NCBI GenBank assembly: GCA_900239685.1
Contig: OENT01000152.1
Location: 120,519 to 184,518, forward strand
From: Rotaria macrura
Lineage: Eukaryota; Rotifera; Eurotatoria; Philodinida; Philodinidae
DNA length: 64,000 bases
Direction: 5' to 3'
Below are positions 48,801-61,054 of this stretch, in pieces; position 1 is the stretch's first letter, and each line of letters opens with the position of its first letter. Below the pieces are notes generated by a model. That model searched no databases, had not been told where the DNA came from, and saw only the letters and a program-made list of their open reading frames with translations. The position numbers were made by a program, and so were the translations under genes.

Positions 48801-49536
48801 ATCTTGTTTGTCAATCCTAGAATTATTTCTTAGAAGTAGTTGTTTTTCATCATTTTCAATATGCTATCGATGATGATGTTTCTCTTTAAAATTTATTAAC
48901 TTATCTAAGGAAATTTCTGCTAAAATATCTCATAACTAGATTTGGTCTCAGTTATAATAAAAAGATTGCTGCATGAAAAAGTAAACTATAAATTTTTGTC
49001 CTTAAGTCAAGGTTCTGATTACCTTGACCTTCTAATCATCCTCAGGGAAGTATGGCGACCTTTTGAGTTGATGATCGCTTCTCTGCTCCATGCATGAAAA
49101 TGTGGGCAAGACAATGAGTAAATGTGACTCGAAAAGGTTATTCAATTATTGATAATTGTGAATAATGATACGTATTTTAAAATTATTAAGAACCTCTGCC
49201 ATTGTTTCATTTGAAAAGAAAAGTTTCAACTGTATTCTATTTATTTTGTCTTAATCATAAAACTATTTTGTTTTTCTGTATTTTTTCTACTTCACTTTTT
49301 ATGCATACATTCACATATATTTATTATTTTGTCAATTTTGATACACAATCCATAATATTGATATATTCTTGCTTGACCATCTGTATTTTCTTGACATGAA
49401 TCTCTGGGACGAAAATAATCAATAACAAGCATCTTGTATGTAAAATTGGTTTATATCGATAAATAGGTGAACCATGGAAAAAGGAAGACAATAAAGATAA
49501 GTGCAACAGATGTAAGAATATTTGTGCATATAAAAT
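45839..49536. other. Gene-free region with 3' ends of two converging genes
   Basis: 3.7 kb of AT-rich DNA, including a short (TA)n at about 47503-47518. Short frames resemble nothing, and I see no inverted repeats or RNA genes. Confidence 0.35.
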
Positions 49537-51511
49537 TTAATTAAAACGTAATTCATTATAATATTTAAGTAAGCTAACAATACTAGTTTGATCGCTGGTC
49601 GTTGTACGTACAACACGTTGACGATCAGCTCGTTCAAAGTTGGATCGTACGAGCTCATAATATTCACCATCCGATAATACTAATGAATTCAGTTTTGCAC
49701 AACGAATTCTATAGAAACATGATGATTTACAAATAAACATGAAAAAAAGAACAGATGATGAAATTCAATTAAAATATACAACATACCGAATGTGATCAAT
49801 AAATTTTGAACTATTCTCATTCCATCTTAATGTTTCCTCATCCCATTGAATTTCTAATCGTTGTAATTTTGGACATTCTTGTGCACATGCTTCTAATATT
49901 TGATCAATATGAATACGTGTATTAATATTCTTAAACCAACCGAATGCAGTACCAATAACAAATATTCTTCAAACAGAGAGAAATATGTTTAGAGGAATTT
50001 TTTTTGATAAATCGAAAATAATTCTACTTGATATTTTTCATATTCTTGATTGTATTAGTCCAAAATTGTTCTGTTATTTTTGGATTACCAGAATAGGCCA
50101 TGCCTCTTAATTGTCGTCCATGTAGTTTAAGAAATGTAGATACAACTTCGAAATTAAGATTAACTGTATTGCTTAAATCAATAGCACTAATATTCGATAA
50201 TTTTCCTTGTTCAATTAAGAGACCAAGAACCTTGAATAGAGAAATAACAATCATTATTAATATTTATAGATATAGCTATATACTTGATCGGTGAAACCAT
50301 CACAATTGGGTACTGCTAAATAAGTTAATTTAGGCATTCGTCCAAAAAAATCCAAAAAGCAACTCTCTGTTAGATCCGTTGAAGATAGATCAAGTTCAGT
50401 AACCGATGATGCTCCCCAGTCAGCTGCTAACATAGCTTTATCTTCAATACCTATGAGTAATGAATATATAAAAATAGCCAGAAACTAAAAATAAACATTC
50501 GAAAATTTTTTTTTCTACCAGTATTTTGAAGAAGAAGACATTGTAATTTTTTACAACGTTGTAATAAGTTTTTAAAACTGGTGCCTTTGACACGTGTACA
50601 AAAATTCAATGCAAAACATTCAAGATGAATACAACCAGATGCTATTGTTTCTATATGATTATCATCAATAAAAAATATACCATACAAATTTACAACCTAC
50701 AAGTAACAATCAATATTGGTCATTAAAATCACAATGGACTCACGCGAAGGTTCGGAGTTTGCACTTTAATTTTACTAATATTAATAGTTTCATAAACTTC
50801 TTCTTCAGCTTCATTTGATTTTTCAATAGTACCTTAGAAATTAACAACAATAACAATAACAACAACAAAATTCTACAATTATGCTATAAAAACATTCTGT
50901 CTTACCAATTATTTGTAAAATTTCTAATGAAGATAAATATGCATATATACGCCTCATGAAACCTTCCAGAAAAATTACTTCTGATAAGCATATACACAAC
51001 ATTTTAAGATTGCATGGAAATACATTCAAATCATTGAAATCATGCAATTGCATGGCTGTTGAAAAATCTAATGTTAAATATTTTAAATTTGGACATTTAT
51101 TAGCTAATTCATGTAATACATCAGCTGTTATTAATTCCATCGGTAATTCAATATATTGTAATGATGATGAAAAACGATGACCAATTAATACAAGAAATTG
51201 ATCAAGATTTTTCACATGTAAACCATGATATTCTGGACGAAGAAAAACTTGTTTCCACAATCGAGAATTTTGACTTAAAGTACGCCATAAACGACAAACT
51301 CGTGAACAACGTAGTAGTTCTATGTGTGGTAGGTAAGAAAATATTGATAATAAAACTTTTTCTGGCAGAGTATTAAAATCACGCTAAATTAAAAAGTATA
51401 AAGAAAAAACATAGAATTAAATAAAGCTATAACACTGATCATTTTGTTTTTGGATTCATCTATTTTAATCACTTTACGTGTTCGTCTCATAATTGATGAT
51501 TGGTATTCCAT
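49537..51511 (-). CDS. F-box and leucine-rich-repeat protein (FBXL family)
   Basis: FBXL proteins are substrate receptors of SCF (SKP1-CUL1-F-box) ubiquitin ligases. Eight exons: 51511-51473, 51383-50906, 50832-50744, 50696-50519, 50450-50284, 50230-50028, 49966-49787 and 49708-49537; 501 aa. The F-box at about residues 17-60 begins LPEKVLLSIFSYLPHIELLR and continues CSRVCRLWRTLSQNSRLWKQ. The rest is a series of LRR-like units with spaced Leu and Asn, for example CPNLKYLTLDFS, CIHLECFALNFC, CKKLQCLLLQNTG, VTELDLSSTDLTE and LSNISAIDLSNT. Introns 2-7 have good GT-AG borders and kept phase. The first donor (AAA|GTGATT, 89-bp intron) is weak and chosen for phase, so the first 13 residues are less certain. 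I cannot assign a specific FBXL orthologue. Confidence 0.87.
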
Positions 51512-52621
51512 GATCGTATATACGTATATATTCTATTGCAAATCTATAACACTTGGTATTTATATGACAAGAGAGAGAGGAAAAAAAGAATGTTAACAAC
51601 AATCATCAGTACACATAAATTATAGTATCGTCGTCGGTGGTCGCGTTTCTGGAATCGGTTATTTTCCCTTGGATAATTTACACATATAAATGTAGAAGTA
51701 TCTTATGGACCGATTTACAAATAAACTCTTTTTTTAATAATAACAAATTACCTGTATATCGAGTGTCAACATACAACTCGCTCTCTTCTTAGAAAGCTGA
51801 ACGGAACTGCTATTCATTTCACTGTTGAATTCTGTTGTGAACGACTGTATTCTTTTTGTCTCTATATCTATTGTTATCGACGAAGTCTATGCAGATGGCA
51901 TTGCTGATCTAGAATTTCTTCTGTTGTTATGATTTCTAAACGCATTCGTTATTCTTATTCTTACGTGTACATAGCTCGGGTAAAGAACGTCTGTTGGTCT
52001 AATGTAAATCAAAGTGTTTTGTATCAAATTAATCTAATCACAATCAGAATACTACGGTCTTTTGCTGCCTGGCTATTGTTGGTAGAGTAAAAAATATTGA
52101 TCGAGCGATTCATTCGTCTAACGAGGCAATAAAAACCTTTCCTATCCAAAGACAAGTCACAAACAAAATGCAAACATAAAAACATAAACACTTATTGATA
52201 TTTTCTTCATTACTATTATCAAACAGTCAGCAATAACCATCTGTCAAACGAATAAAGGATATTTGGCTTAGAAAATATAAGGAAATAACGAAGAGAAATT
52301 GGCTATTATGTCCTGTTTAGGAAATAAGAATAAATATTTGTAATCAAGAATAGAAAATCAAAAATAGAACAGACAAGCTCTCTATGACATTGTATGTTTT
52401 TCTTACATCATTATAACAAAAGCAATTTATATGCATATTAACTTTCGATATTAAATAGATATATAAAATGAGATCTCATGAGATTAACAAGATAAGATTG
52501 ATTGGATAATTTCTACTAGCACTCAAGAACCAGAAATTAGATAAGTAGTATAACATTGATAGATATTTCCTGTTATCTTAGCACAGGAGACAACTTTAGT
52601 TAGATGATTATGATTAGTCTC
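51512..52621. other. Gene-free spacer upstream of the F-box gene
   Basis: AT-rich sequence that should include the FBXL promoter. Nothing else was recognised. Confidence 0.35.
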
Positions 52622-52840
52622 CTATTTTCTGAAACCACAAATCATATTTGATGGATACGGTAAATTCCTTTGTCTCACTTTTATTCGACGTCGCGATTGT
52701 TGATTGGCATCTTTTTCATCGTCTTCAATCGTATCATCATTGTCATTTTCTCCATCAGAAATTTTATGACTCCATGCTTCACGTGTAACGACAGAAAAAG
52801 CAGTCGTTGTATTTGACATTGTAAATCGACGAACTTCCAT
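52622..52840 (-). CDS. Possible 72-aa acidic hypothetical protein
   Basis: An ATG-started frame of 72 codons with a charged, low-complexity middle (SDGENDNDDTIEDDEKD) followed by a basic stretch (SRRRIKVRQR). Amino-acid use is less AT-driven than chance frames nearby, which is the only support. It may be a small protein, a single exon of a larger unrecognised gene, or spurious. No domain, signal peptide or helix is evident. Confidence 0.3.
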   Translation of the reverse strand: MEVRRFTMSNTTTAFSVVTREAWSHKISDGENDNDDTIEDDEKDANQQSRRRIKVRQRNLPYPSNMICGFRK

Positions 52841-53341
52841 CTTAATGTCTGTTTTCGTTTGGCACGAAATTAATATTTATCCATCATTTATTGATATCTG
52901 GGCAATAAATAATTCCTTCTCGTAGAGTTAAGCATCGTTTAATGGTAGTATTCCAAGAAGAATAAAAGAAGGATAATGTATGAGTAAAGGAAAAAAAGGC
53001 ACATAAGCAAGGTTGCTCTCGAGTTTCATCTTCTATTTTCTCGTTCATGATCGATCACAGATAGTTTATTGACTATACAATAGATCGCATGCGCATATGT
53101 TGTCATGATGTGATGATATCTCATCACATAGAAATGTCGCACTAATCGGGAGAAACAAAAAACAAAACGATCTCGAGAATAATATACCATTTATTTACGT
53201 TAGACCGACCCCCCCCCCAATAAAAAACATGGAAAATTCAACAAAGTGTTATCTGCATCATAAAACAATATAATTATCTCATGAACGAACACCAGATTAA
53301 GAATAGAAAAATGCAATAAGATAAGATACAAAAAATAGAAT

Positions 53342-54287
53342 TTATGTCGTTGTTGGTGTGTGACTTTTCGTACCATGTTTGAGAATGTAATGAGATGTTG
53401 GTAAAATTCGTGCAAGGAAATCAATTTGATGCGTTTGAAACTAGAGCGAAAAAGTGATAGGATTCAACATAGAGATTATCTTTGTTTCAAAAACTCAACA
53501 TACAGCGGGTCGATCAGGCATAGTACGGCGTTGATGTTCACTACCAAATATAACTGTATTTTCTGGTAAGGTCTCATTTGTTGTTAACGAACATTTGGCA
53601 CCAATCACACAACCACTTGTCAATGTAACACTACGGCCTACTTCAGCTAAATAAATATATAAATTAATCAATCCATTGATTACTTGAATTCACATATAAA
53701 TACGAATAATTAAAATGAAATTCTGTGTATACCTTTACATTCGAGAATATTATTATCACCAACTTTCAAAGCTTCACAATCTAAACATGAATAAATACAA
53801 AAACCAGATATTTAGATGTAAGTTGCACTTTTAACATACATGAACCAACTTCAAAGACATTGTTATTTCCTATAATCATAACAACTTGATTCATTTGATC
53901 TTTATCAACACCAGGTGGAAACCTGAAAGAAAAAAATCTCCTAAAATAAAAAACAATATTATTTTTCCTACCGATTCGCAATAACACATTGTTCTTCAAT
54001 AAGATTTCCATCGCCGATAAAAATTGGACCAGCTTCAGCAATAATACTGACACCTGGATGAATAATTGTCTTACTGCCTATAAAAATTTGCGAGTATATA
54101 AATAGATCTTAGTTCGATTTTTCAAACGTTTACCAATTGATATTTCTCCAATCAGTTGAAGACGTTCTTCACAAACGTAAGCACCTGGTGCAATTGTAAC
54201 TTGATAACTGGAACCAAATTATAGAAAAATGATTATTAGGTCAAATTATTGATAATCTCATTACCTAGAATTGATGGCAGGACACAT
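53342..54287 (-). CDS. DCTN6: Dynactin subunit 6 (p27)
   Basis: DCTN6 is a left-handed beta-helix subunit of the dynactin pointed-end complex, which adapts cargo to the dynein motor. Seven exons: 54287-54265, 54207-54134, 54077-53972, 53922-53840, 53780-53733, 53646-53504 and 53440-53342; GT-AG, all in phase; 191 aa (human 190). Hexapeptide-repeat landmarks include [59 protein letters not shown] and [15 protein letters not shown], each aligning with the vertebrate protein. The C-terminal helix has [11 protein letters not shown]. Introns are about 50-85 bp. The start MCPAINSS follows the only ATG that splices in frame to the conserved first turn. Confidence 0.94.
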
Positions 54288-55689
54288 TTGCTTCTATTTA
54301 TTTATTTAAATAGATTATTATGGAAAAAAATCATAGATGACTCATCCAACAATTGCATTGGACCTTTTACGTCAGTGACATCTTTATTTTTACTATATGC
54401 ATTTCCTATAATGATAGAAACTCGTTCAAACTATGTGTGTGTGTAACAATAGTAAACTCAAGGGCCTTATATTCATGAATTTTTCAAATACGATTATTTA
54501 TTCATCGTTATAGAAGGTTTCACAATATTGAAAAATTAACTTTCATCATTTTATGAAACGAAAATGATGTTGTATTAACCATCGGTTGGCTGTTTTTAGC
54601 AGAAGCGATTAGATATACCTTTGACAGAGAACAATTGACTGCAAGTAAAATCGATTCGCGTTCCTATATTAAATAAATTTTCAGTACAGCCGCATTGAGA
54701 TAACTTCAGTGCAGATTTTTTTTTGGTAGCAAGTTTTCTTCTCTTTTTCTCCTATTATACTTGATATACATGCGCATCAATATTTATAACTATCAACTGG
54801 AGAACGATCTCGCGAACACTAGCAGACGATATTTTTATGTTGCCAGTTAAAAAGTCTAGAGATATATTATTAGGGTCAAATTCAAGTTTTGATCACCAAA
54901 CTAAGAATTTGCAAAATATAGACTTCTGTTGCTGTGTCTGGAGAGAAAGACATTCAAATTCTAACACTCATGTACAGATCACACAAAAAATCAAATATTT
55001 CGAAAGCAAAATTTGCTCCAAAGGAGTTTCTAATTAAATAATTCCATGCTCTGTGGAATGAATCCACTTTCAGCAAGATTTGACGGAGCGGAATTATCAG
55101 CAATGCAAAAAAATGCTAGTTTTTTCTCATCGATGAAATCTCTCGTCTAACATACGCCAACATCAGTCTATTTTTGAAATTTCTAATTATGGTGATGAGC
55201 GCTTTAATTTTGCCCAAAATATGTCAAGTACTGCCAACTTGTCAGAACTATAATGATTGAGGAAAGAATTTCAATATAAAGGTACCTAACTTGACTCTTT
55301 CTCTTCGCTTGAGATATTTATCAAACTCGAACAGATAATCACTACAATGAAATCGATGCATTATATTGTCACTAAAGATTATCAAAATGGCAGCGTCGCT
55401 AATTTCAAAGTTTCTGTACCTGACTATAACTAGTTAAAATTAACAATAGCATATGTCTTGTAATGAAATCAGCTCTTTTTTCGTACGAAGAAGAATATTC
55501 TCATTTGGGTTGCTAAGATAATCATTATAGTAAAATCGATGCAATGATTTCACTCGGCATATCTGTAATGTTCTGCTGGAAACTCGTGGTAAGAATACTG
55601 TTTATGAACGAAAAGTTCTGTGGGTATCGTCTAAAACAAACGATTGAATCAAACTAGTATAAGTAAAGAATTGTCATATGAGAGAATAA
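54288..55689. other. Gene-free spacer upstream of DCTN6
   Basis: AT-rich; contains the presumed DCTN6 promoter. I see no repeat or gene up to the edge of the duplicated segment near 55690. Confidence 0.35.
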
Positions 55690-57815
55690 ATATCTTGCTA
55701 TTATCTGATCCACAGTTCAGCTATGTTTAACATCTATGGTCGAGATCTTTACCATCAGAAGGAAGTATGATGTGATCAAATCAATGTTTACTTAATGGAT
55801 TTAACTGATGTCAAATAAAGTACTTCAAAGCTGCTAAACAACTCAATGTTAATGTTGTTTGTTACTCTCTCATGAGAACGGTGAGAAAAGGCTTTAAAAT
55901 TGAGATTGCTTGTTTGATTTGGTATTAAACATTGATGTTATTCGGAAGACTATCGAATGAGGGTACGATTGGATATGGTTATTTTCAATGATATATTGAA
56001 TAACCTTCTACTTCTGTACGTATCAGTAGGCTATGGCAAATAAATCATATAATGAATGCACCTTACATGCACAACTTCATCACTGATCAAACATCTAATA
56101 ACAACCAATTGATGCCTAACGGAGAAAAGTTGAACGTATTCATTCTTAAAGAAAAAGTTGACACTAGTTTTCGCAGGCATTAGTTTTTAAAAACTTTCAT
56201 GAGACATCATCCGAGAAATTTTTATTTGTGGATCACTATAGAGAATACTCCCCTAAATTACTTTTGCCCTCGGACATATTTGAAAATTTGATATCTTCTA
56301 ATGTAGAAGATGAGTGTAAAAGTGTTCAACGAATATAAGATAAATTCATTTATTATGGTACATAGAAAAACTATTTATAGATAGTCTGTTTTATCACTTT
56401 AATCCAAGAAAAGTATCTCCAGAAGTAGTTACATATGCCGGCATTGTGACGCTTAAAAAGGAAAATTCTCACAGCTCTAACAGAGGTAATACGTAATGTT
56501 TCCTGCCTTTCCTTTCATTTCTGTCCAAAGATTTTCAGTGCATCACTGTACACAAGATACGCACTTATCAAATCTAAGATATGTGAAAATGCTGACCAAG
56601 AGTCACAAGGACAGATATGTGTGTTACATGTAATTCTATGATTTCTTCAGTTGTTCTTTCTTGGACATATTTATGCATCGATAAAGTTGTTATTCACTCA
56701 TTTTTGAAACTGTTCCCAATAGTTTTGTATTATGATTCATGTATTTATTTGTAGAAGTCGATCAAAAAATTGTCATTTCGCTTTTTTCTTATTTGGAGAG
56801 TATTGTGGAACATCTCAGTAGAAAAATTAGTAATGACGGAAAAGCGTTTATTATTTAAACTGAATTGATGGGTTACAACAAGATCAATCATTCAGACGAA
56901 AAACAAAAGAAAATTGAGACCTCTAAGTTTCTAGAGCGAACAACAAAACACAAAAACAAATACATATTACAGAAAGTGGTAACGGCGAAATCAAGAATGA
57001 TAAGAGCTATTATCGAATTTAAATTAACTTTAGCTTTCTAACTTCATGGTAATTCTTGCCAACCTTTAATCGTGTTATTCATTGCCTTTGATTTATCGTT
57101 CGGGACAATTTTATTAACGAGAGAAGGAGAAGCCCTAGTACCAAGAAGAGTCACTAAATTATAGCAACCGAGAAACGACAGTATTGCACTTGTCCAACTT
57201 AGGATTAGAGTTATATGAGCATGATAACAGCTACTCACATAAATGGTAATTATTATACCGATGAAAGCCAATGGAGAAGCAGCCCATAAAGTATATATGA
57301 CAAAATGAGGACAATCTTTACTCAATGAGAAAAGTTTTCGAACCAGACAGATCTGTAGAAAGAATGAGACTAAGGGTAAAATACGACTGCCTAACAGATG
57401 AATATAAGTGACGCAGTTTTCAGTGTTGTTCGATCCGACAGAACAAACAATATCATCATAAGGAAGTGCACAGAAAGAAACAGGTGACTCATGTGAAACA
57501 TTCAGTTCTTGCGAATTCAGGATTGATTTTTCAGTTTCGCCAAGAATTCGTTGAAGATATAAATTCCAGCAGCCTACAGTAAAAACCACAGAGCCCAAAA
57601 GAAAAGCGGCATATATGTGAAGCAAGGTCGAAGGAGTGCCAAATAGTATTTTCATCGTGATATTTGCTGTTGATAAAAATAAATTTGTAGGGTTGTAATT
57701 TATGAAGTGTAAGAAAACCTAAGAAACAAAGTAGACATATTTAATATTATATAAAAGATGTGCCATGTTATCAATGGCCGGGTTTAATCTATTTAATCAA
57801 GAAAATAAATTATAA
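55690..57815 (-). repeat. Inverted segmental duplication, copy 2
   Basis: Counterpart of 37095-38800 in opposite orientation, with homology running from about 280 bp upstream of the membrane-protein gene to over 1.3 kb downstream. Compared with copy 1 it has extra sequence between the gene and the far downstream block (about 450 bp). Its gene-upstream border lies within about 30 bp of the repeat-rich block starting at 57841. Confidence 0.8.
57044..57655 (-). CDS. Four-helix membrane protein, intact copy
   Basis: Uninterrupted 203-aa frame from an ATG at 57655. Predicted helices: about 11-34, 88-107, 117-140 and 145-172. The large loop after helix 1 (35-87) has three Cys (62, 71, 81) and N-glycosylation sequons (Asn52, Asn76), consistent with an extracellular disulfide-bonded loop. 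The cytosolic tail is short and polar (NDKSKAMNNTIKGWQELP). The tetraspan layout recalls several small eukaryotic families, but I cannot place it in one; it lacks the CCG motif of true tetraspanins. A broken paralogue lies at 37258-37878. The intact frame and conservative differences from the paralogue show it was under selection after duplication. Confidence 0.75.
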   Translation of the reverse strand: MKILFGTPSTLLHIYAAFLLGSVVFTVGCWNLYLQRILGETEKSILNSQELNVSHESPVSFCALPYDDIVCSVGSNNTENCVTYIHLLGSRILPLVSFFLQICLVRKLFSLSKDCPHFVIYTLWAASPLAFIGIIITIYVSSCYHAHITLILSWTSAILSFLGCYNLVTLLGTRASPSLVNKIVPNDKSKAMNNTIKGWQELP

Positions 57816-57849
57816 TGTGCAATGCTATGTTTACGTAGGATATCCTAGG

Positions 57850-58218
57850 ACCGATATTCGAGTATTACGTGGCACGATACGCTCATCGAACGATTCCAAC
57901 TCAGATCGACCCGATTCCAAGTAGATCTGAACAAGCTCTATCCGATGCACTAATTTTTCAACGAAAAAATTCTTCCATTCCCCTCAAAACCCGGATTTAG
58001 ACACCAAAAAACCGTGTCACAAAATGTAATTGTTGGCACGATACGCCCACGGACCGATTCCAACTCAACCAAGACTGGTTTCAAGTAGAACTTGACGAGC
58101 TCTATCGATTCCACTCCTCACCCATCCGATAACTGTCTCCGATGGTCTGGAAACCGGCTCAGAACATGGTTTACCAAAGGTTTTTGCGTATTACGTGGCA
58201 CGATTTGCACGGGGACTG
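57850..58218 (+). repeat. Dispersed repeat (GATTCCAACTCAACC family), left part
   Basis: Contains recurring blocks such as TTACGTGGCACGAT, GATTCCAACTCA and TTCCAAGTAGA, internally repeated at about 57868-57930 and 58030-58090. About 58070-58218 is homologous to about 61465-61610 (shared TCCGATGGTCTGGAAACCG and GGTTTTTGCGTATTACGTGG). Reading frames through it are broken in both copies. The repeat is interrupted at 58227 by a hAT-like element and resumes at 59372. Confidence 0.65.
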
Positions 58219-58226
58219 ATTCCAAC

Positions 58227-59371
58227 CAGAGTGCGAAACGAATGACAAAAGTGCCATTCGAATTCGATTCGCTGGAGCCTATATTCGGTTCGATTCGATT
58301 CGTCGGATGAAAATCAATTTTCTATTCGATTCGATTTGGCTCCTTTTCAAAAAATGCAAAATCTATTCGACTCGATTCGATCCGATTCGGGTCGTGTTCT
58401 ATCAAAAACAAAGAATTATTCTGGTTGAAATGACTTTTAAAGGAGTTTGATCTTCAAGAAATGTAATCCGTAGACCAGTTGTCGAATATTTGCAGATCGA
58501 GGACGTTGATCCACGAGCAGTGTTCTTAATGAGAGAGATTACCCAGTAAAACAAAATGTATGGTATCCTAATGAAACAGAATTTGCAGGCTGTTTTACGT
58601 TGGTGAAAATAACAATTTGCACGCTATACACACTGAGATTTGATTGCACACTTTGTGTTTTAGAGTTTTTGAACCTTTTTGCTTTGAAGAAATTTATCTA
58701 TTGGGTATGGTCAAGCGGTGCATGAATCAGTGTTTGGTGAATGTGTCAGTTAATATCTTTTATTCAGTCAGATCTCTTTTTCTTTTTTGATTTAAAAGCA
58801 TTTTTCTTTTACGTATTATAAATCGTCATGCGCTTATTAAAGTAGAATATGAAACGGCAGTTTTATTTTGTGACAAGACACCATTTTTACGATTTTCGCA
58901 CACTTTGTATACATTGTTCTACAAAACAGTGTGTACTGATACATGGTGTCCTGAAAAACAAAGGGTACCCCTGCATCCTTTTTCAGATTCCTATGAAGAA
59001 CATTGTCTATGAGTCGGTGCTTCACAACACGAAGCCGATGACGATGCATCATCGAACTCAGACATGGTTATTTCTAATGTAAATCTAACTAGAATCACTA
59101 TTTATAAACAAAAGTTTAGACTATAGCAAAGGAAACTTTAGGCTAAAAATGAAACTCTTTGTTATCCGCTCTCTGTTCTATCGAATAACGTGCAATCGTC
59201 TGTATCATTGTTCAAGAAAATAAAGAGGTCGCTATCAACCGAATGAAAGGAAAAAAGTTCATTCGATTCGATTCGAGGAATTTAACGAGCTATTCGATCC
59301 GATTCGCCCGAATTTTTAACTTTTATATTCGATTCGAATTATTCGTCAGGTCGATTCGGTCTAGCACTCTG
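58227..59371. mobile_element. Non-autonomous hAT-like element, 1145 bp
   Basis: Flanked by perfect 8-bp direct repeats ATTCCAAC (58219-58226 and 59372-59379). Ends are CAGAGTGC on the left and GCACTCTG on the right (8-bp perfect inverted repeat, classic hAT terminus). Subterminal zones (58250-58390 and 59255-59350) are packed with ATTCGATTCGA words. The AT-rich interior has no transposase frame. It sits inside an older dispersed repeat, whose sequence reads through when the element and one duplicate are removed. Confidence 0.88.
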
Positions 59372-59640
59372 ATTCCAACTCAACCCCCCGAGTCGAGAAA
59401 TCTGGCCCGGATCTCCCAGGAACATGGAAGCAGTATTCCGTCCGCAAAGACTACGAATTTTTCCGGAGGGTTCCCGTCGTTTCCTGCCGGAAAGATGAGG
59501 GAATCAACAGGAGGACACAGAAAAAAATGCCAGCAGTTTCCGGTATCAGGATCCTGCCATTCCCTGGAGCAGGATTTCGTCGTTTCCTGTACCCGCACCC
59601 TGTCATTTCCGGCGCGAAGATCCTGCCGTTTCCTGGTCCA
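59372..59640 (+). repeat. Dispersed repeat, right part, with CCGGAA module
   Basis: Resumes the host repeat after the hAT-like insertion and passes into a CCGGAA/TTTCCTGCCGG-rich block containing GGAACATGGAAGCAGTATTC, also found at 7026-7050 and inverted at 61315-61336. GC content is well above the flanks. Not coding. Confidence 0.6.
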
Positions 59641-59927
59641 TAACTGAATTATTGTTTCACATTACATAGGGTGGTCCAAAACTAATATCGATCACTAGTT
59701 TGCAATTCCTGTCCATCATTACCTTTTCTAGTAACCGAAGTCCGAAATCTACTATAAATGAGGCATAATATTCAAATCCTTTTATTCTTGTTGTATCATG
59801 CAAGGAGACAATTGGGTATGGGTGTCGGCGTCGCCATGGATGTCCGCCTATGAAGCGTGTGGAGATTGAAGAAGACATATCTACATACATCCACCATTAC
59901 AAGCACGCAAACCCATATCCACACACT

Positions 59928-60255
59928 CTTTCTTGATTTCTGCATTGAACCTTACAAATTATTCAACGATGAGCGCGAATTAATGTCTGCAACTACTTAT
60001 CGAATGTCCTAAATCGTTTCCACTATGCGAAATAGAAAAGGAGGAAAAAAGACACTTTAGAGCAAGAAAGTGAGCATGAGCAGAATTTTTTTCCTCATTC
60101 TTGATTTCTCCATTTAGCCATAGAAATTATTGAAGGATGAAGTCGATTTCTTGTTTTTACGTAATCCTAATTTTTCCTCAACAGCTTTTACGTTGCGAAA
60201 TTGAAAAGAGTGAAAAAAGAGCATTTTGAGCAAAAAAGTGAGCATGAGCATGATT
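59928..60255 (+). repeat. Diverged tandem direct repeat, two units of about 165 bp
   Basis: Units at about 59928-60092 and 60097-60255 share TTCTTGATTTCT, AATTATT, AAAAAAGA and AAGTGAGCATGAGCA in the same order and spacing. Identity is roughly 70-75% by eye. No coding or RNA signal. Confidence 0.6.
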
Positions 60256-60425
60256 TTGATTTCAATTTGGGATGTAACAATACCAATACGGTATTGTGGT
60301 GTTAGTATTTTTGCTTTTCAGTGTTGGTTGGTGTTGCTATTGGTACTGCTGTTAGTACCGATTTATGTGTAGCACTTCCAGAATCCGTTACTATAAAACA
60401 CCGACGGTCAATTGTTTTCCGTAAG

Positions 60426-60779
60426 CTCAGAAATGTCCCGAATCTATTAGCAATGGAGCTTTCTAAATAATAGCTCACAATAGGTAATTTGACACGGGGA
60501 GTTTGATTATCGCTTCCATTTTACTCGATGTCCTATTGGTCGGTCAAGAACCAATTAAAATCGAGTTTTTCAAAAAATGGGTCCCATAACTTATTTGAGA
60601 TGGTGAGTCCAAATTTCGCATGATTTTTTTGCTAAATCGATTGATATCGGTCCGTGACGGACCAATAGGGTTTCGAGTAAAATGGATCCAAAATTCGGAT
60701 TCCCTGTGTGAAATAACCTATGCGAAGTAATTTTTGAAAAACTCTATTGCTAATAGATTTGGCCCATGTTTTAGCTGAG
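60426..60779. mobile_element. Foldback element with about 110-bp inverted arms
   Basis: Left arm about 60426-60540 and right arm about 60665-60779 are inverted copies (shared AATCTATTAGCAAT, CCATTTTACTCGA and CCTATTGGTC) around a loop of about 125 bp. Ends are CTCAG and CTGAG. A transcript could form a long hairpin. No target duplication was identified. Confidence 0.65.
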
Positions 60780-60887
60780 GGAAAAGGGATGACTGTAGGT
60801 GTTTTATTGTTATGGGTTAAGCAGGTATTTTTGGGTTTGGTGGAACTTATGAAAGATTCATTCGGGTACCTCTTTTATGGTTGCTTG

Positions 60888-61054
60888 TAGGGGTGGTACT
60901 TTTCCGTTAATTTAAAATTAACGTTAACTAAAACTGTTAACCGTTAATATTAACGAATTAACGTTTGTATGAAAACCGTTAATATTAACGGTTAACGGTT
61001 TTAGTTAATTAACGCCGTTAATTAACTCAAGTTAAATTAAATGGTCCACCCCTA
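60888..61054. mobile_element. Small hAT-like foldback MITE, 167 bp, rich in GTTAAC
   Basis: Begins TAGGGGTGGTAC; the complement of its end begins TAGGGGTGGACC (two mismatches in 12). Candidate 8-bp target duplications are GTTGCTTG (60880-60887) and GTTGTGTG (61055-61062), 6 of 8. The interior is almost wholly built of GTTAAC/TTAACG words and largely self-complementary. Confidence 0.65.

Noticed and set aside
58265..58300. GGTTCGATTC resembling a tRNA B box
   Set aside because: It is part of the ATTCGATTCGA subterminal array of a transposon; no A box or cloverleaf is present.
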